DNA from: Phascolarctos cinereus
Lineage: Eukaryota > Chordata > Mammalia > Diprotodontia > Phascolarctidae
Length of the DNA: 64,000 nt
NCBI RefSeq assembly: GCF_002099425.1
Contig: NW_018344059.1
Location: 6,336,001 to 6,400,000, forward strand
Reading direction: 5' to 3'
The translations under genes were made by a program, and so were the position numbers. A model generated the notes under the pieces. It did no database searches. It was not told the DNA's origin and saw nothing but the letters and a program-made list of their open reading frames with translations. Positions 21,859 through 32,865 of this stretch are shown piece by piece (the first letter of the stretch is position 1; the number at the start of each line of letters is the position of its first letter).

Positions 21859-22243
21859 CAGTGACAAATATAGAATGCCTCAAATAAAAGCTATTGGTAA
21901 AATACATACATCGTACCTACTCAATAAACTGTTTCTTTTAAAACTCTATCAACTCTCTTCTTTTAAACAATCTCCCCCCAATTAATTAATTGCTAAGTGA
22001 ATTTTCTTGTTTAAATGAAAAGTATACATGCCTGTTGAGATGAATAAAAATGTTTACTGATAGGGTTTTTTTTATAAATACTGTGACTCACAAAATGTCT
22101 TAGATTTTAAGTTTGAAATGAGTGTGCCATTAGTTCTGATTAGGTTTTAATTGCTTCTAGTGTTTTGGTTTAATTCATTATTTTAGTTTCATGCGCCAAG
22201 ACAGTCATGTCAAGGCTATGAAATTTAACGGAGAAAGAATCTA

Positions 22244-22396
22244 AGGGGCAGCTAGGTGGCACAGTGGATAGAGCACTGGCTCTGGACTCAGGAAGACCTG
22301 AGTTCAAATCCAGCCTCAGACACATGACACTTTTTACTAGCTGTGTGACCCTGGGCAAGTCACTTAACCCCATTGTCTTAAAAAAAAATAAAGAAA
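22244..22396 (+). mobile_element. tRNA-derived marsupial SINE (WSINE/WALLSI-like)
   Basis: 'ggggcagctaggtggcacag' and 'tggatagagcactggctctgg', 'gagttcaaatccagcctcag', 'gtgtgaccctgggcaagtca', 'cttaaccccattg' and an A-rich tail. The 10-base word aaagaatcta at 22234-22243 and 22397-22406 is the target duplication. It lacks the RTE-type tail seen at 17210-17459, so it belongs to a different subtype. Confidence 0.92.
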
Positions 22397-22406
22397 AAAG
22401 AATCTA

Positions 22407-24229
22407 GCACCTTGTGCTGATTATTCTTTTCTAGATTTCATTTTCTTTTTCATGATAAAAAAAATGTATTTGAATCAGTCATATATATGCATTTCTGCTA
22501 GGTTGAATGAAAGGTTATAGTCACTGATTTTGGAAATAAACTAAAAAATATTAATATATATATATATATACACATAAAATATATATAATATAAAAATAAT
22601 TAAAATGAAAACTTGTCTATTTGTACTGTCACCTTCGGGAATTATTGACATGTTGAGGATATTGACCACACCTGAATCAGGCCACTACAACCATAGCTCT
22701 TTCACTGCCCTTGTCCCTTGGAATAGGCCATCTTGGCCTAGGTCTCTGTTGTTTACCTCAGCAGCTGTTTTGTACCTTCTCTAACAATTTTGCTGTGTTG
22801 AGAGAGCAGAAATCCTAGTCTTTTTTTCTTCCCTCTGCTGGTGATATGTAGGGAGCAGGAAGCCTGTAGTGGAGTTTTCGGTGCTTTTCTTATGAGAATA
22901 CTGTGTTCCTGGGATTTGTGTTGTGAGAGTTATTTCAGTCTTAGGAATATCTGAATCGCTATAATGTTGCTGTTTATTTAAAGATATCTTTACTCAAACT
23001 GAACATTCGAATGGCTCAAAAATTTTCCTCCAAGAAATGCATTTTCTTCTTGAGTGTTCCATGCTGAAATCAGTCTTAATTTCAGTTCAACTAGTGTGTA
23101 AAAAAACACACAGTGAGTGATTATTAGTCCCTGAAGGAGGCAAGACAGATGGAGCCCAAAATGGAATTGGCTTTATGATTAATTGAATCCTTGAAGAGTT
23201 GAATAGAGTTAGAACTGCTCCTGTCCAATCAGCGGCTTCAGATAGCTGGTGCTACCCTGAGCTTGTATGAAAGAAAGGTCCACAGTAACACAGATTTATT
23301 CTTTATCAAAATGGATTGGATGTACGCAGCAGACGGTTCCCATTTTTAAACCATCGATGCAGTATAATTGGAATGGAAACAAACAAGATTAGACCCAGAT
23401 TACAGGTATTTGTGCCAGTTGCCTTCTGAATCAGTCTGAATGCCGGATTTGTTCTGGAGGTGGTCTTATCATTAAAGTGAATCATCAAAATCCGTAGAGG
23501 CACATCTGGGGCTAGCCTGCCTTGGGGGGAGAATGAAGTGAGAGAACTGTTTGGTGCTGCGCAGTAGAGTGAGATACAAAGACGTTTTCCTGTCCTTTCC
23601 ATATCTTAGAAGAGTAAGACAAGCCTCTTCAAGTCACTATTTTAATTCAGTTTCTCTCAATCTTTTTTTTCCCCCCAGAAGGAATACGTAATATATAGGC
23701 TTATAATGGCTGTCTCTTTTCTACGGTAAATAGATGGATCTATTTTTTAATGTTTGGATCAAACGGTCACTCGGGGTAGCCACTGCTTGCAGTGACCCTG
23801 CAGTCCAGGAAAGAGAGCAAAGAGAGTCTGAGAGCTAGCAGGGGTGGAATGATGTTAATCACCAAGTCCATTAAAATGGCAGTGCCCCTTAAAGGCCACT
23901 TGGCCCCTTGCCAGTACATTTCTCTTAGTGCAGAATGTCATTGCCATGTATTGAAGTGCTTGGGAAGCTCCTTCCCAGACCATGATCTTTTTCAAGGAGG
24001 CAGGAGAATCAGACTGCGTTAGTGGTCACACGAGACATGAGTCAATCAGGTCTGTCTCTAGAGTTCATTCTAGTACAACAGCCTTTGTTCTGCCATACTT
24101 CTCCCTCCACATCCTTAAAGGGAGCAAGTACCCTGAAGGTCTTTCTTTGTCTTCTGTATTGTGGGAATGTGTTCTGGGTATATCAAGAACATCCAAGCAT
24201 CATTCTCCAAATGAGACCACGCCCTTACA
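22407..24229. other. Non-coding intron with an AT microsatellite
   Basis: An (AT)n-rich patch lies at 22540-22600. The rest has no recognised repeat. Open frames at 23306-23602 (-) and 23982-24287 (+) lack motifs. Confidence 0.45.
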
Positions 24230-24420
24230 CTTGTGTTTCTATCTCACATTATTTTATTTAAACCTTGAAGACCTCTCTGTGAGGTAGTCAGGGCACATCG
24301 ACTTCTCCCTGTTTGACTATGGCACAGACAAGGTATCATGCGTAAGGTCACAGAGCTAGTTAAGTGACTACACTAGCACGGGTAAAATAGATTAGATCTG
24401 GGCCCCCCATGAGCTACTTC
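24230..24420 (-). mobile_element. MIR SINE, antisense
   Basis: 'tatttaaaccttgaagacct', 'ctgtgaggtagtcagggcac', 'gtaaggtcacagagctagtt' and 'agattagatctgggccccc' follow the reversed MIR order. Confidence 0.65.
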
Positions 24421-24984
24421 ACATGTCGAGCATCTCGTTCACGTTAAAATTAGCCAGGGGGAAAGATACTTCTACTCTACTTAACGTTTTTTTTTGGTGG
24501 GCTGTGTTTTTTCTGTTAGATTCCTCATCAGCCAGGTTAAACTGTGATGCTCTGGAGGAATCCCACTCACCCTCCAGATGGAAAAGAATACAGCCAGACT
24601 TCCTGACTTAGAGAGCTGGGCCCTCTCAAGTCCCTTCACCTAGGTGACTTTCACCTACTTAGTCTTCTCTCCGAAGTCCCTTTGCTTTCACACTGCCTCC
24701 CTCCTTCCTTTGAGAGTGACAGCTAGCTAACTGCCTGAGGTTGCCATTGTGTTAGGCACAAAGGTAGCTGATTACTTGTTTTGTCCGCTTTTGAGATGGA
24801 TTGAAGAATAGAAACAGAGAAGTGTCTTAATTTCCCCTGCATTTTATCTAACCTTTGTTATTTTTAGGAAGTCTTTCCTCCTCCTCTACAATTCCCTTAG
24901 CCTCACCTGGGCCACTTTCCTGTCCAGCACCCTAAAAGGAATACTGGGAAAGGGGCGATAGTTGGTTGAGCTCTGCAATCTGGC
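24421..24984. other. Non-coding intron, no recognised feature
   Basis: No exon or repeat recognised. Confidence 0.4.
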
Positions 24985-25105
24985 ATTTATTTGTTGAGCA
25001 AGGATTTATTAAGTGTCAGTTGTATACAAGGCATTATTCTAGGCTCTAAGGATTTAGAACAAAGAAAATAGTCCCACCCTCAAGGAGCTTACATTTTAGC
25101 TTGTG
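24985..25105 (-). mobile_element. L2 LINE 3' end, antisense
   Basis: 'gcaaggatttattaagtgtc', 'caaggcattattctaggctc' and 'ctcaaggagcttacatttta' are the reversed L2 terminus. Confidence 0.75.
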
Positions 25106-25330
25106 TTTTGTTTTTTAAATTAATTCTTATTTTTTCAATGAATAAAAATTATTTTTCCTCTCCCCTGTTGGGAAAAAAAAAGGAATGATAAAACTCTTGA
25201 AACAAATATGCATAGTCAAGCAAAATAATATTGACCATATTAAAAGAAAATTGTGCTTCATTCTGCACCCTGAGTGTATCCCTTGTTTGGAAGAGACAGA
25301 TATCATCCCCAGAACCCAGGGGGGCCTGTT
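25106..25330 (-). mobile_element. Diverged L1 3' UTR, antisense
   Basis: A T-rich start (25108-25140) is followed by 'gcatagtcaagcaaaataat' and a 'gtgcttcattctgcaccctg' word. It resembles the older L1 3' UTR at 43200-43300 ('gagtataatcaagcaaaaca'). It is likely an older L1 subfamily than the copy at 3712-5366. Confidence 0.5.
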
Positions 25331-26569
25331 CTGCTTCTTGTACTTGGTCCTTGCCTTACTGCCTTATCTCCAAGAGGACAAAAGTCCTTGATGTGTGATG
25401 ACTTTGAACAGTTTTTTTGCTAGGGCAGATAACCCTTGGAGGCCAGTTTGGGAGAAGAGAGAATCTTATAATCCACTTGTTTGTTCATCTCTCATTCTTG
25501 CTTGGGCTCCCTTCCTCTATTTGGTCGTCTGCCTTCATTGCTGTGTGGAGGAATACCATTTCTTCATGTGACAAGGGATGAAACAGACTAGAGTCAGTGG
25601 TTGGGATGGGGAGGGAAGCTTTGGCGATCCGTAGCTTAATCTTCCATTTTGAGTGGCATTCGGAGGTTATCTCCTCCCTCCAATTCTGCTCAGCTGTGGC
25701 TCTTTCACTGACTCAGTCTAGACTGGTCAGGAAGCTTCTTCTCGAGTGGAGTTGTCAGGATGATAACGAGCTGCCTGCTACTCTGCCTATCCCATCTATT
25801 TTTCCAATGTCCAGAGCTGTGGGCTGAGTTCTTAGGAGGGAGAAAGCAGCTGATCTGCCCGAGGGTGTAAGAAAGGGGGAGCAGTGGAGAGTAAAGAAAA
25901 AGGAGGTCAATAATTGTCCTTGTTTTCCATGAGACAGGACTCCTGCTTGGCTTGTGTCTGACTCAGTCTGTAATTGCATCATGATTAACATACAAAGTCT
26001 TCCTGGGGCTCCTCTGCCACCTCTACTATCCATCCACAACCAGGATTCTTTTATTTTGATTGAAAAATATGTGCAGATAGAGGAGCTAAGCTCCACATCA
26101 CAGAGGTCTGCGGGGTCCATCAGGAAGAAGAGAGGAGCTCGAGGGAGCACAGCCAAGCACCACTTGGAGCAGAAGTCTTGCTGGTTACACATCCCCCTTA
26201 TGTCTTTTGGGAGGGAAGTGGACTCCGTAATTCAGTACCTTGGCCTCAGAGGCAACCCAGCTGATAATAATTCTTGATGATGAATAGGAGAGCTGTTAAC
26301 AAAATGATGCTACCCTTCTTTTCCCGGAGGCCTTGTAAATACCAGAATCATGGCTAAATGCTTCCTTACCAGAGTGACAGATGTCAGAGAGGTCCCTGTA
26401 CAAACTGGTGGGAGGCCTATGGCTCCCCAGGCCTAGACTGGGGCTTCTGCCCTTTTTATCTCTAGCTTGTTTAGTCTTGCCTTTGGAGGCAATTCTGTCT
26501 CCTAAAGCATTGTGAGACAGCCAACCCGGGCAAATCACAGAAATGTTTTTGTACTGGGTACAAGCAGAG
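25331..26569. other. Non-coding intron, no recognised feature
   Basis: Repeat-free to my eye. Overlapping open frames of 107 codons (25954-26277, +) and 145 codons (25755-26192, -) occur here, but neither has a recognised domain, and they are antisense to each other. I see no exon evidence. Confidence 0.4.
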
Positions 26570-26775
26570 GCTGAAACCAGGAGCCATGAGTTCTTGTCCT
26601 AGCTGCAGTACCAGTTTGTTGTGAAGGGGGCCAAATCATTTGTCCTTCTTGTGACGCTGCTGCATGGAAGATAGAGATCATAGCATAGTATCTGTTGTTT
26701 TTGTAACTTTAGGGGCTATGGGGAGGATTAATGTGATTATCCTCATAAAACACTTTGTCTTGGGAGAAACACATT
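26570..26775 (+). mobile_element. MIR SINE
   Basis: 'gaaaccaggagccatgagttc', 'ggggccaaatcatttgtcc', 'ctatggggaggattaatgtg' and 'aaaacactttgtcttgggag' follow MIR from head to tail, diverged. Confidence 0.5.
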
Positions 26776-26879
26776 ATATCTGTGGCAGTTGTTATTAATA
26801 GTGACACGTGAAAAAATAGATAGGGCATCATTCTCAGGAGCTCAGAATGCTTTCTTCACCCCATTTTGCTTTTTATTTT

Positions 26880-27025
26880 GTTCTTGTTATCTCCTGATGA
26901 GGAGTAGATGGTATTATCACTCTTAGAGATGTGGAATCCAAAAACCCAAAGAGATTGACTGACTTGTCTAAAGTCACAAAGTGAGTTAAAGGCAAGGCTA
27001 GGAACAGAATTTCGCTCCCTCTTCT
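26880..27025 (-). mobile_element. MIR SINE, antisense
   Basis: 'gatgaggagtagatggtatt', 'gtctaaagtcacaaagtgag', 'ggcaaggctaggaacagaat' are the reversed MIR core and head. Confidence 0.6.
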
Positions 27026-27129
27026 GGGGTTTTGTGATCACTTTACACATTGTTTTTCATGCCCATTGGCAGGTAATATTACCATTAGGCCAGCTGAATG
27101 AGAACTGCTTTTTAAAAAAAAAATTCATT

Positions 27130-27366
27130 GCTATTTTTTTTCTTCTGTTTTGTTTTCTCTTTCTTGTGGTTCCTCCTATTGGTTCTAATTCTTACTTACA
27201 CCATCACTAATGTGAAAATATGTTTAATAGGAATATATATGTATAACATATATCAGATTGTGTGCTGTCTTGGGGAGGGAGGTGGGAATGGAGGGGGAGA
27301 AAAATTTAAAACTCAAAAGCTTATAGAAATGATTGTTGATAAATCAAAATAAATTAATACAAAATG
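27130..27366 (+). mobile_element. L1 LINE 3' UTR, sense
   Basis: 'ggttcctcctattggttcta', 'cttacttacaccatcactaa', 'tgtgaaaatatgtttaatag', 'cagattgtgtgctgtcttgg', 'aactcaaaagcttatagaaa' is the same 3' UTR as 11940-12110, ending in an A-rich tail. Only about 230 bases are present. The word attcatt, preceded by an A run, flanks it at 27123-27129 and 27375-27381. Confidence 0.88.
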
Positions 27367-27630
27367 TAAAAAACATTCATTTTGAACTTAAATATAGACA
27401 AAAAAAGAACATTTGTATGTACACAGCACCATCTAAAAAGAGGATTCACTGTAAAACCATGAATTTACATTTCACACTGTTTACTTTTTTCCAAAAACCA
27501 TATAGTAAGTACTACTCTTCATTTTCAAAGCTACTCTGCTTTCTGTGCCACCTTCTACATTTTCTTGTATTCTCTGGTGTTCCACTTCTTTCCTGCCTGT
27601 CCTAGAGATGGCTACCATCAGCAACAAATC

Positions 27631-27685
<55 letters not shown>

Positions 27686-27958
27686 CCATACTATACATGC
27701 TTTTCTTTCTCAGTTTTTTCTTTGGAGGCAGATAGCATCTTCCTTCATAGGCTCTTTGTAGTTAATTTGGGTATAAAATTACTTAGTTGCTCAAAGTTGC
27801 TCTTAAAACAAAATTGCTGTTACTATATACAACGTTCTCTTGGTTCTGTTCATTTTGCTCTTCATTATTTCATACAAATCTTTCTGTGTCTTTCTAAAAT
27901 CAATGAGCTCATCATTTCTTATAGCACAGTAGTATACCTTCACAATCACATGTGAGAA
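27367..27958 (-). mobile_element. Older L1, 3' UTR and ORF2 end, antisense, with (GT)n tract
   Basis: A diverged 3' UTR ('gtaaaaccatgaatttacat', shared with 42740-42770) leads to a (GT)n microsatellite at 27637-27681, then 'ggaggcagatagcatcttcc', 'caacgttctcttggttctgt', 'catacaaatctttctgtgtc' and 'atcatttcttatagcacagt', the reversed ORF2 C-terminus. Same lineage as 42320-44460. Confidence 0.75.
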
Positions 27959-28169
27959 ATGCTTTTCACAGGAACAGAATTAGTATTTTAGTCTTAGTGT
28001 TTAACTTCAGTGAGTTAGAAGGCAACCTCAGTAATCATCAAGGGTTATGCATATGGGAAAAAGAATTCCGCTAAGCTTATTCAATAAGTGATGATCTAAC
28101 CTGCTTAAAGACCTCAAGTGAGAGTTCTTTAACTCACAGTGTCCTGGGAATGCCTGCCTAATACACTTT

Positions 28170-31100
28170 TGAAAAGCACGAACTAACTCTCCCTTCTCGT
28201 AGCTTCCACACTTTGTACCTAGTTATTTCTTCTGTGAAGATATAGAAAAGGTTTAATCCTTCATACCTACAGTAGCATTTGAAATATTTCAAGCCAGCTG
28301 TCATGTGCCCCCTGAGTTTTCTCTTCTCCATTCTAAATATTCCCAGTTCCTTTAGGAAAAAAAACCTCTTATGGTCTAAGACTACATGTCCTTTCACCAT
28401 CTTGGTTGCTATCCTTTGGAAGCTTTCTAACTATTAACGTAACGATGTCTTTCCTTGACTGTAGTGCCCAGACTTGAACCAAGAATTCTAGATATTCCAG
28501 TGTTCTGATTGTGGTAGGGGCAGTGATCTTATCACCTCCATATTCCCATACGTTAGACTTTTCATAGAGCAGCCCAAGATCACATTATGTTCTTCAGCTT
28601 CCATATCATACTGTGTTCTGTGATTTTGCAACCCTAAACCCCCTTGATCTTTTTCAGACTACTTGCTTCCTAACAATGTAACCCCTGTTTTGTTCTTGTG
28701 TAATGGCTCTTTTGTATACATGTAAGACTTCACATTTATCCCTGTTACATTTTATCCTATTCAATTCATCCTAGTATTCTGATCTGTCAAGATTGTTTCA
28801 GGACCTCTGTATTAGCTGTCATTCCCAAATTTGTGTCATTTGCAGATTTGATAAGCATTCAATTCATGCTTTCATCTAAGACGTTGGTAAATAGGGCCAC
28901 AAATTCTTGAGGCACCCCACTGGAGACATCTTCTAAGTTGATATGGCACCATTAATGACAACTGTTTGAATCTGGCCATTCATCCAAATCTGACTCTATA
29001 TAATTGTTATTGTTGTCTAGACTGTATGTCTATATATGTATACGTGTTTACACACAAACATATGGGTGTATACATATATACATACACTGACACACATGAC
29101 ACTACGCTAGGCTCCAGGGATACAAATATAAAGAATAAAACAGTTCTTAACTGAAGTGATGCAAGATCTCTGCCTGTGATTGAAGAGTTTTCAAGCTGTT
29201 CAAGGACACAGTACTAAAATACATGAATCAATTAGATAGCAATATAAGTAAGACAATAATAAAGGGGAAGCTTGAAAATAAAAGTAAGTGATAGATAGCA
29301 TGATGTTACCCAGGAATTTTCACCATGTAGAAAGGAAAGAACCAGTCCTTTCTCCCATCATAGCCAGCTACAAAGAAAGTGCAAGAGAACAGAGCAAACT
29401 GAACCAACAAGAGGCAACAAGCCATAAGTCAGTTTTTCAAGATGAGCACTTAGCTCTTCATGTGCTCATCATAAAAACTCCAAGCAGATTGTTAAAAAAA
29501 AAAGTTTTTTTCTCACCTCTCACAGAAAGAAATCCTGAGGCAAGAGCCTGGATGTTTCATATTGTAACTTAATGAGGCAATGTCTGAAAAAAATCCAGGA
29601 GGGGGGGAGTCATTGGAAAGAGATGGTCCTTAATTTAGGCTGCCATATGAGCTGAGGCACAGTAGCTTTACCTTACTCCACAGAATCAAGAAGACCATCT
29701 GCTTAATCAGAGCAAGAGTTAATTAGGGTGCTCTTATTGACCCTGTGTCTTGAGAAATGCTCACCTTACCCGGGGGAAGTCAAGCAAGGCTGAATGATTT
29801 AAACAGCAAATACTGTTTTCCAAGGAAGGGACAACCAGACCTTTGGAAATGGCAATTAATTGGATATTTGAGGTGAGGGACAATGAGGAGTTGAGGATAC
29901 TGCCAAGATTACAAACCTGAGGCACTTAGAAAGATGGTAGTGCCTTTGACAGTAATAGCAAGTTTGGAAGACAGGAAGTTTTAATGGAAAAGCTAATGAG
30001 TTGAGTTTGAGATATCTCTGGGACATTCAATTTGAAATGTCCAGTAGGCAATTCCTGGTCTGGGACTGGAGCTTAGGGGAAAGACTAAGGTAGCCTATAT
30101 AGGTTTGGGAGTCATCAGCATAGGAATGACAGTCAAACCAATGGGAGCTGATGAAGAGAGAGAGAGGGAGAGAAGAAGAAGAAGAGGAGATTCCTTGCGG
30201 AACACACATGGGGTGAGATTAGATGATGAGACAGCCAAGTAGACTGAGAATGAGCAGTCAGATGGGTAGGAAGCAAATCAGGACAGTGGTATCACAAAAA
30301 CCTCAAGAGAAAATATTATCCAGGAGAAGAGGGTAGTCACTAGTTAATAGTCAAATGTAGCAGATAGGTTGAGAAGGATTAGGACTGAGTAAAGACCACT
30401 ATATCTGGCAACGAAGAGGTTTTTGGGAGAGAGTTGAGTGATAAGATCGAAAGTCAGATTGTAAAGGGTTGGTTGAAGAGTCAGTGAGAGGAGAGGAAAT
30501 GAGGACAGTGAGTATAGACAACTTTTTCAAATATTTTGGTCGAGAATAGGAAGAGAGAGAGATCTAGAATGATAGTTTGAGTGAATGAAATGGTCTAGAT
30601 GAGGTTTTTTAAGGATGGGGAAGACGCGAGCATGTTTGAAAGCAGTTGGAGGGAAACTGAAAATTTGAGAAGGATATTGTCTGGTAGAGATCAGAGGGGA
30701 TAGGGTTAAGTGCACTTATTGAGGGGCTAGTTACTAGGGGACGTGAAGGGATATGAATGAGTAAAGAAAAGGTTTGGAACAACTCTGGAGATTGAGATAG
30801 GGAATCAAATAGAGGGAGAAGAGGACTGTCTTGCTCTATTGAGAGCCCCGTTGAGGTTGGATAACATGAATTTGTAATGTACCATTACGGTGTAGCTCCA
30901 TTGTGGGTTTTCTCCAGCTCTGTTCAGCAGCTCATGACCAGGAGCTGAGGAGACAGATGGTCGCTACTGTAATTCAGGACTGAAATTAGCAAGAGAGGAA
31001 GAGTAATAGGATGAGGCTGAAGTTGAAATAGCTATCTATTGTGTTGAACTTGGAGAGAGAGGAGATAAAGTCAGGAGGATAATGAGTGGCCTAAAAAAGT

Positions 31101-31920
31101 ATTGAGGGGCCTGGAAGTTAGGAAGTTAGGGTCGGTTAGGAGAATACCAGAGTTTCTAATTAACAAAGTGGAACATTCATGGGTCTCTCTGTATAACTGA
31201 GGTGAAGTGAAAAGTTGGTTGTGGAACTTATGAAAGGTGAAAAAAAAGAGAAATTGGCAAGTTTGCAAAAGCACTGCATCGACATTCAAGTCCTCTAGTG
31301 TAAGGGCAGGAGTTGGGGAAGAGAGGATGATTATAAGAGGAAAGAATCATGAATGACCTTGGAGACTCAGAACATTCCAGCGACCACAGTTCTGAATGGT
31401 TTGAAAATATAATTGTGTTGACTTATATTCCACAAGAGTAGCATGACATAACTTTATCAGATACTTTGCCAGAATCTCAATAAAATATGTTTATTGCATT
31501 CTCCTGAACTACCAGTTTAGTAACCCTGTCAAAAAATGAAAATAAGTCTAGCCTGGAATCATCTGATTGTAATGAAGGAATTCATTAGTCGTTTCTTTAT
31601 TAAGTTCTAGAATTTTGCCAGAATCAGTTCTGTGGCATGCTGGTTTGCCAGATGTATCCCAAACAAACCAACCCAACATTTGTTCTCTAATCCCACAGTA
31701 CCTGTTTTTTGTGGTTGTTCAGGATTGCCCAACAGTCTCATCAGAAAGTTCTTTCAATGTCTAAAGATGTAATTCATCTGGACTTGGTACCTTCACATTC
31801 ATCAAAGAAAGTTAGATGCTGTCTTAACTGTCTTGCTTTTAATATTGGCTCTCGGTGCCCTAATAGCCATTTTTGTCCTACCCTTTCCAGTCCAAAGGCC
31901 ATATTTCTTAGTACAGAAAA
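28170..31920 (-). mobile_element. L3/CR1 LINE, antisense, split by an L2
   Basis: The left part (28170-29030) and right part (31427-31920) are one CR1-clade element in reverse. On the minus strand the left part gives TVVINGAIST, then SSGVPQ and, further on, MLIKSANDTN, the RT region that in CR1 reads SGVPQGSVLGP and FADDTKLGG. The text stops at 'ctagactgtatgtc' and resumes about 2.4 kb on at 'ccacaagagtagcatgacat', which in related copies are directly adjacent. The right part holds 'ccagtttagtaaccctgtca' and 'gttctagaattttgccagaa'. Frames are decayed. Confidence 0.85.
29090..31420 (-). mobile_element. L2 LINE, long copy, antisense, inside L3
   Basis: The 3' terminus is at the left ('ctaggctccagggatacaaa'). 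Moving right, 'gccaagattacaaacctgag' and 'cagtaggcaattcctgg' come before the YADDSQTYI stretch (minus frame 30027-30209, ending LQSQTRNCLLDISN). The RT start is in frame 30527-30715 (PILKKPHLDHFIHSNY, compare the CR1-clade LKKPSLD...SNYRPIS). Further right is the linker and the end of the endonuclease region. About 2.3 kb is kept. The part at 29300-29660 is not recognised and may be an extra insertion. No intact frame. Confidence 0.85.
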
Positions 31921-31984
31921 AAGCTTTTATTTTTCTTCCAAGGAGGAAAGTCTTAAAATAGGATTGAAAATAACCCTCCTTCCT

Positions 31985-32170
31985 TCAGTTCAGGAAACAT
32001 TTGTTAAGTGCCTTCAGTGAATCAGACAGTGTACTAAGTTCTGATAATGCAAATAAGAAAAAGATAGACAATCTCTCCCCTCAAGGAGTTTACAGTCTAA
32101 TGGGGGAAGACAGTACATGAAAGGAAGTTGGAAAAAGGTGGAGGCAAGAGGAAGCTGGTTGGAGAATTTG
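31985..32170 (-). mobile_element. L2 LINE 3' end, antisense
   Basis: 'aggaaacatttgttaagtgc', 'acagtgtactaagttctgat', 'ctcaaggagtttacagtcta' and 'atgggggaagacagtacatg' are the reversed L2 terminus. Confidence 0.8.
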
Positions 32171-32690
32171 GTGCTAAACGTTCATCCAGGAATTCAGGTT
32201 CCTTATTAAGAAATAAACTGTTTCTTAGTTATTTCAAAAGGCATTTGTCTCTCATCTGACTCGGAGTTGTGAAACTCTGTGAGTGAGATGAGATTAAAAT
32301 GTAATTGGGAAGTGTTTAACAAAATAAATAAAAATACAGTACAATGTAGATGATGTTAATTTGTGGCTTTCAAAGTCAGTCAGGTGAAATCTGCTGGGAT
32401 GTGTTTCCATTTGAGTTTGCAACCTTTGCTCTGTGGCTTGGGTTGGGATTCATGTTTGTATAGGATTAAATAAGGAGTTTCTTCTTTTGATAGATTGAAT
32501 TCTGCTTCTCCTTGATAGAATTCTCCTTGTCTTAACTTTAATTCTGTCTGAGTTGATTTCCACTTCTTTTCAGAGTGAAGGAGCTTCCTTGTACAAAGGT
32601 CTCCCTCAGTTTGAGCCTAAAAGAAGAGAAACCTCCAAAAAAAGTTGCCAGAAATGGGTACCCCCATCATGGATCTGCCCAAGAACAATC
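32171..32690. other. Non-coding intron, no recognised feature
   Basis: No exon or repeat recognised. Confidence 0.4.
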
Positions 32691-32694
32691 GTGC

Positions 32695-32865
32695 CCATGC
32701 AGGCATAGGGTTGTAGATTTAGGAATAGAGACTACAGATAAGGCAATGCAAAATCCCCACATTTTATAGATGAAGAAACTGATTTCTTGAGTAATGAAGT
32801 AACTTACACGCATGAATGCAGCACAACGTGATTTATCCGGCCCTGAGGAGTAGCTGTACTCATCA
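32695..32865 (-). mobile_element. MIR SINE, antisense
   Basis: 'aatccccacattttatagat', 'gaagaaactgatttcttgag' and 'taatgaagtaacttacacgc' resemble the reversed MIR core. Confidence 0.5.

Noticed and set aside
17210-22396. tRNA-like A and B box words
   Set aside because: They belong to SINE heads at 17210 and 22244, followed by SINE bodies and tails, so they are not functional tRNA genes.
25755-26277. Overlapping 145- and 107-codon frames on opposite strands
   Set aside because: No motif in either; antisense overlap is typical of chance frames.
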